A DNA stretch of 64,000 nt, from the NCBI RefSeq assembly GCF_010119225.1, contig NZ_WNKF01000006.1, positions 242,098 to 306,097 on the forward strand, read 5' to 3'. A program made the position numbers and the translations under genes. The stretch's first letter is position 1; every line of letters starts with the position of its first letter. This stretch comes from Cyclobacterium roseum. Lineage in GTDB: Bacteria > Bacteroidota > Bacteroidia > Cytophagales > Cyclobacteriaceae. The notes below the pieces were generated by a model, which was not told the origin of the DNA, did no database searches, and saw only the letters and a program-made list of their open reading frames with translations. This document shows positions 61,351 to 64,000 of the stretch, piece after piece.

Positions 61351-62427
61351 CTACCGTAATGGTGGAAGTGCTATGGACACGGGAGCACCCATCGATTTTT
61401 CGGACTGGACGATAAATTGTCGGTATAAAAGCGAATACTGGGAAGGAGACGATCCCATACTGAATAATCCACTAGTGGATAAATTCCGAAATACCCAATC
61501 GGGAATCAGGGAGGTTTTTCGAAGTCCCAGCACCTGACTTATTTCCTCACCCAGATAAAAGGCTACGATTGCCTCCATAAATGGCGCTAATTCAGGCCGG
61601 ATCAATTCCTGCTGATAAAAATGAAGAAGTGACTGTACCAGGCTTTTTCCAGCATGAGAGGATTTCAAATGCCGCTTTCGGATGAGCTTTTCCAGCTCGA
61701 ATGCTTCTTTACTAGTATGAGGCAAAAAGGCAGGGTCTATACCCAGGTAATACCCTATCAGCCCCCAGTATTGGAGCAGACCCTCGCGATGTTCCTTGCT
61801 CACACGCACCCCACTGCGTTCCATCCCCCGGGAAACCAGCAAACTGAAGGTGAGGTTTGTGGCCAGCAGGTCTTCCTGATTGATCGGCATCCCCCATTCA
61901 GGATTCCAATCCCGAGCGTATTTCTCAATAAATAACCGTGAAAGGGCATGAATCAAACGTACCTTAGCCAACACCAATAATACCTTTTTTTCGCCCAAAA
62001 AAGCCTGAGGGCGGTAACACTCCAGTACAAACAAGGCGGTTTCAGACAGTCGCTTCCCGGGGTTGTCAAGGATCTTTTTGGATCTAACCAATACCTCTGC
62101 GCCATCTGCAAACGCATAGGTATAGGGTAATGAATAAAATCCGAGCAAGGACAATATTAAAGATGCGTTTTTTTCAAAGAAGTACTGGGTTCGCCGAATT
62201 TGTTGTGGATCAATCAATGGAGGAGGCAACACGAAAACGTTGAAAAAGTACTTCAACGAATCCGGAAAAGCAGGTGGGAGGTTCTCAGGAATGAAATCCC
62301 AGGAATTGATGACCGATACAAGCTGCGGGTCTTGGATAAGGTCCGCTGCAGCGGCATCCGCAGGTGCATCCTGCCTTTTTCTTAATTGATCCAGATTTCC
62401 ACTGGTATACAAATCCACTTTATTCAC
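61351..62427 (-). CDS. MpaB/latex-clearing-protein-like oxygenase (DUF2236)
   Basis: A 358-aa helical protein of the DUF2236/MpaB group: RTQYFFEKNASLILSLLGFYSLPYTYAFADGAEVLVRS, KVRLIHALSRLFIEK (Arg/His), NQEDLLATNLTFSLLVSRGME (Asp), and YWGLIGYYLGID. Known relatives bind heme b and include rubber oxygenase Lcp and the MpaB domain. The R-x-x-H in VRLIHA and the pattern of aromatic residues fit a heme-binding site, but activity is unknown. It is divergent from the PD40 gene at 62488. Confidence 0.8.
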   Translation of the reverse strand: MNKVDLYTSGNLDQLRKRQDAPADAAAADLIQDPQLVSVINSWDFIPENLPPAFPDSLKYFFNVFVLPPPLIDPQQIRRTQYFFEKNASLILSLLGFYSLPYTYAFADGAEVLVRSKKILDNPGKRLSETALFVLECYRPQAFLGEKKVLLVLAKVRLIHALSRLFIEKYARDWNPEWGMPINQEDLLATNLTFSLLVSRGMERSGVRVSKEHREGLLQYWGLIGYYLGIDPAFLPHTSKEAFELEKLIRKRHLKSSHAGKSLVQSLLHFYQQELIRPELAPFMEAIVAFYLGEEISQVLGLRKTSLIPDWVFRNLSTSGLFSMGSSPSQYSLLYRQFIVQSEKSMGAPVSIALPPLR

Positions 62428-62487
62428 AAAAATCTAACATGTATTTCGTAAATTGGTTTAAAATAAAATATTAACCCGCTTTTTAGT

Positions 62488-63417
62488 ATGTGGTACCATT
62501 CAAACCGTTCAGAATATAAAACAAGTTTTAGTCTTTCTCTGCTATCCCTGTTGCTCATTTTCGGGCCTGCTGCCTTTGGTCAGGAGGCCAGCGATGTATT
62601 TTTGGTGGATGCTAAAAAAAATATTCTGGGATTTAAGGTCTTTTCCGCTTCCATAGAACAGGTAACCGATAGTAAGCGCTACGACAATCAACCAAAATTC
62701 ATTAATGATTCGCAATTGGTTTTTTCATCCGAGGACGATACAGGTAATGTAGAAGCCATCTTATATAGCTGGGAAAAAAAGCAGTTTACCAACATGACCA
62801 GAACTCCTGATAAGAGCGAGTTTTCGCCTGATCTAACCAGTTGCGGGCAGTACATTTCAACCGTAACGGTAGAGGAGGACAGTAGCCAACGAGTCTGGCT
62901 CTATCCCATCAATTTTGGAGAGCCTGAACTCTTGTATGATGACATCCAGCCGGTAGGCTATTACGGATGGCATGAAGAAACGGCTGCATTGTTTGTTATA
63001 GGGGAGCCTAACCGTCTGGTTTTTCCTTACGGACGGGAAGACATTCATACCATTGCGCAAAACACCGGAAGAAGCATTCAAAAACGGCCGGGAACTGATG
63101 AAATTATCTTCCTGGACAAAAACAATAACATCGTAGTAGATGGAAAAACCACCTTCGAGTTGAAGGCCTTTCACACTGAAACAAGGGAAATTACAAGTTT
63201 GGGTCTGGCACTGGGGGGATCAGAAGATTTTTGTTGGGTAGATAAGAACAATATACTGATGGCCAGGGGAAAGGAATTATTCCTTCGAAAGGTAAATAAA
63301 GGAATCGAATGGGAGAAAGTAGGGACCTTTACGATCCCTGGTTACGGCGATATCAGCAGGCTTTCGATCAGTCCTGACACAAAAAAAATAGCAATAGTAC
63401 TGGAACGGCATGACTAA
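62488..63417 (+). CDS. secreted PD40/TolB-like protein
   Basis: A 309-aa protein with a signal peptide (LLSLLLIFGPAAFGQ). PD40-like blades: YDNQPKFINDSQLVFSSED, RTPDKSEFSPDLTSCGQYISTVTV, RPGTDEIIFLDKNN and SRLSISPDTKKIAIV. The fold is a beta-propeller. The function is unknown. The palindromic repeat array starts 43 bp after the stop. Confidence 0.75.
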   Translation: MWYHSNRSEYKTSFSLSLLSLLLIFGPAAFGQEASDVFLVDAKKNILGFKVFSASIEQVTDSKRYDNQPKFINDSQLVFSSEDDTGNVEAILYSWEKKQFTNMTRTPDKSEFSPDLTSCGQYISTVTVEEDSSQRVWLYPINFGEPELLYDDIQPVGYYGWHEETAALFVIGEPNRLVFPYGREDIHTIAQNTGRSIQKRPGTDEIIFLDKNNNIVVDGKTTFELKAFHTETREITSLGLALGGSEDFCWVDKNNILMARGKELFLRKVNKGIEWEKVGTFTIPGYGDISRLSISPDTKKIAIVLERHD

Positions 63418-64000
63418 ACGGATATTAGTTATTTAATCAACGCCAAAGATCCAATTAAGTAATCTGTGGTTCACACTTTCTTTAGCAATAAATAAGGAAC
63501 CATATAAGGCATTTAAGAGCATATAAGTTTTTTTCTGGCCCCTTCAATGGCCTTATATCCCTTAAATGGTAAAAAAAGAGAACCATATAGGTTATATAAG
63601 AACATATAAGTTTTTTTTGATCCTCAAACTATCTATGTGGATCTGTGTTATCTGTGGCGCCCGATTTTTTCCGAAATAAATAAAAAACCATATAAGGCAT
63701 TTAAGAGCATATAAGATTTTCCTACCCCCTTCAATGGCCTTATATCCCTTATATGGTTAAAAAAAAGAGGACCATATAAGATATATAAGAACATATAAGT
63801 TTTTTTTGATCCTTAAATTATCTGTGCGAATCTGTGTAATCTGTGGTGAACACTTTTTTCAGCAATAAATAAGGAACCATATAAGGCATTTAAGAGCATA
63901 TAAGATTTTCCCTGCCCCCTTCAATGCCCTTATATCCCTTATATGGTTAAAAAAAAGAGAACCATATAAGATATATAAGAACATATAAGTTTTACTGAGC
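63418..64000. repeat. tandem ~188-bp palindrome-bearing repeat array, open at right edge
   Basis: Units start at about 63499, 63687 and 63876 (spacing 188 and 189); a partial copy of the unit end lies at 63461-63498, and the third copy runs off the window. Each unit has (1) a hairpin with ACCATATAAGGCATTTAAGAGCATATAAG-type left arm (words of ATATAAG every 9-10 bp) and a CTTATATCCCTTATATGGT right arm, (2) a second ACCATATAAG...ATATAAG stretch, and (3) a block of three TCTGTG words about 10 bp apart. The array therefore has no coding role and follows a PD40 gene. It shares its palindrome with the array at 48.1 kb. Confidence 0.85.

Overview
The window looks like chromosomal DNA of a marine or environmental Bacteroidota, most likely Cytophagales (Cyclobacteriaceae-like). 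The reasons are a SusC/SusD pair, TonB-C domain and VCBS/FG-GAP proteins, many short lipoproteins, NagX-like acyltransferases, Tat-type Gfo/Idh/MocA oxidoreductases, start codons without strong Shine-Dalgarno sequences, and several Bacteroidota-type -7 boxes (TAnnTTTG). The genus is inference; no rRNA or tRNA gene was seen.

Layout. 1-8 kb is a carbohydrate block: a cut-off L-fucose isomerase-like gene, an FG-GAP protein and a BNR/sialidase-like protein on the minus strand, a divergent Gfo/Idh oxidoreductase with a GH-like barrel protein, and a second Gfo/Idh gene. 8-12.5 kb holds a VF530 protein, a TonB-C protein, pepP with a GreA/B-like protein, and small unknowns. 12.5-18.2 kb is a minus-strand locus with two NagX/HGSNAT-like membrane acyltransferases flanking what looks like an internally deleted GH20-like gene, plus a cupin isomerase, a ROK kinase and a TPR lipoprotein. 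18-27.6 kb is mostly housekeeping: PspC, GT2, ybaB, hisS, a 48-aa basic protein, a YfcE-like phosphoesterase, pdhB, map and a DUF1801 protein. 28-33.7 kb has a voltage-sensor-type ion channel with an unusual filter and a SusC/SusD pair without neighbouring enzymes. 34.6-45.8 kb is accessory: a flavin oxidase with an alpha/beta hydrolase and an AraC regulator, a CIA30 protein, a BNR_4 (lyase-like) protein, a PD40 propeller lipoprotein, two orphan lipoproteins and a VapBC-type toxin-antitoxin pair. 46-48 kb has a subtilase followed by a separate I9-like propeptide gene, and mutT. 48.4-59.5 kb has ppc, a complete seven-gene Mrp (Na+/H+ antiporter) operon with a terminal lactonase, asnA and a cold-shock gene. 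59.6-63.4 kb holds a DUF2752-TM2-DUF4097 operon, an MpaB-like oxygenase and a PD40 protein.

Two arrays share an ACCATATAAG...CTTATATGGT palindrome: three units of about 83 bp at 48.06-48.30 kb, beside the ppc terminator, and units of about 188 bp from 63.46 kb to the right edge. They are the clearest structure not explained by genes. Other items of interest are the subtilase/I9 pair, the GH20-like remnant, the ion channel filter, the short basic protein with its own promoter and terminator, and a 14-bp inverted repeat in the 0.8-kb non-coding block at 39.0-39.8 kb.

No coherent previously undescribed system was identified with confidence; the unusual items are listed as separate findings with tests.
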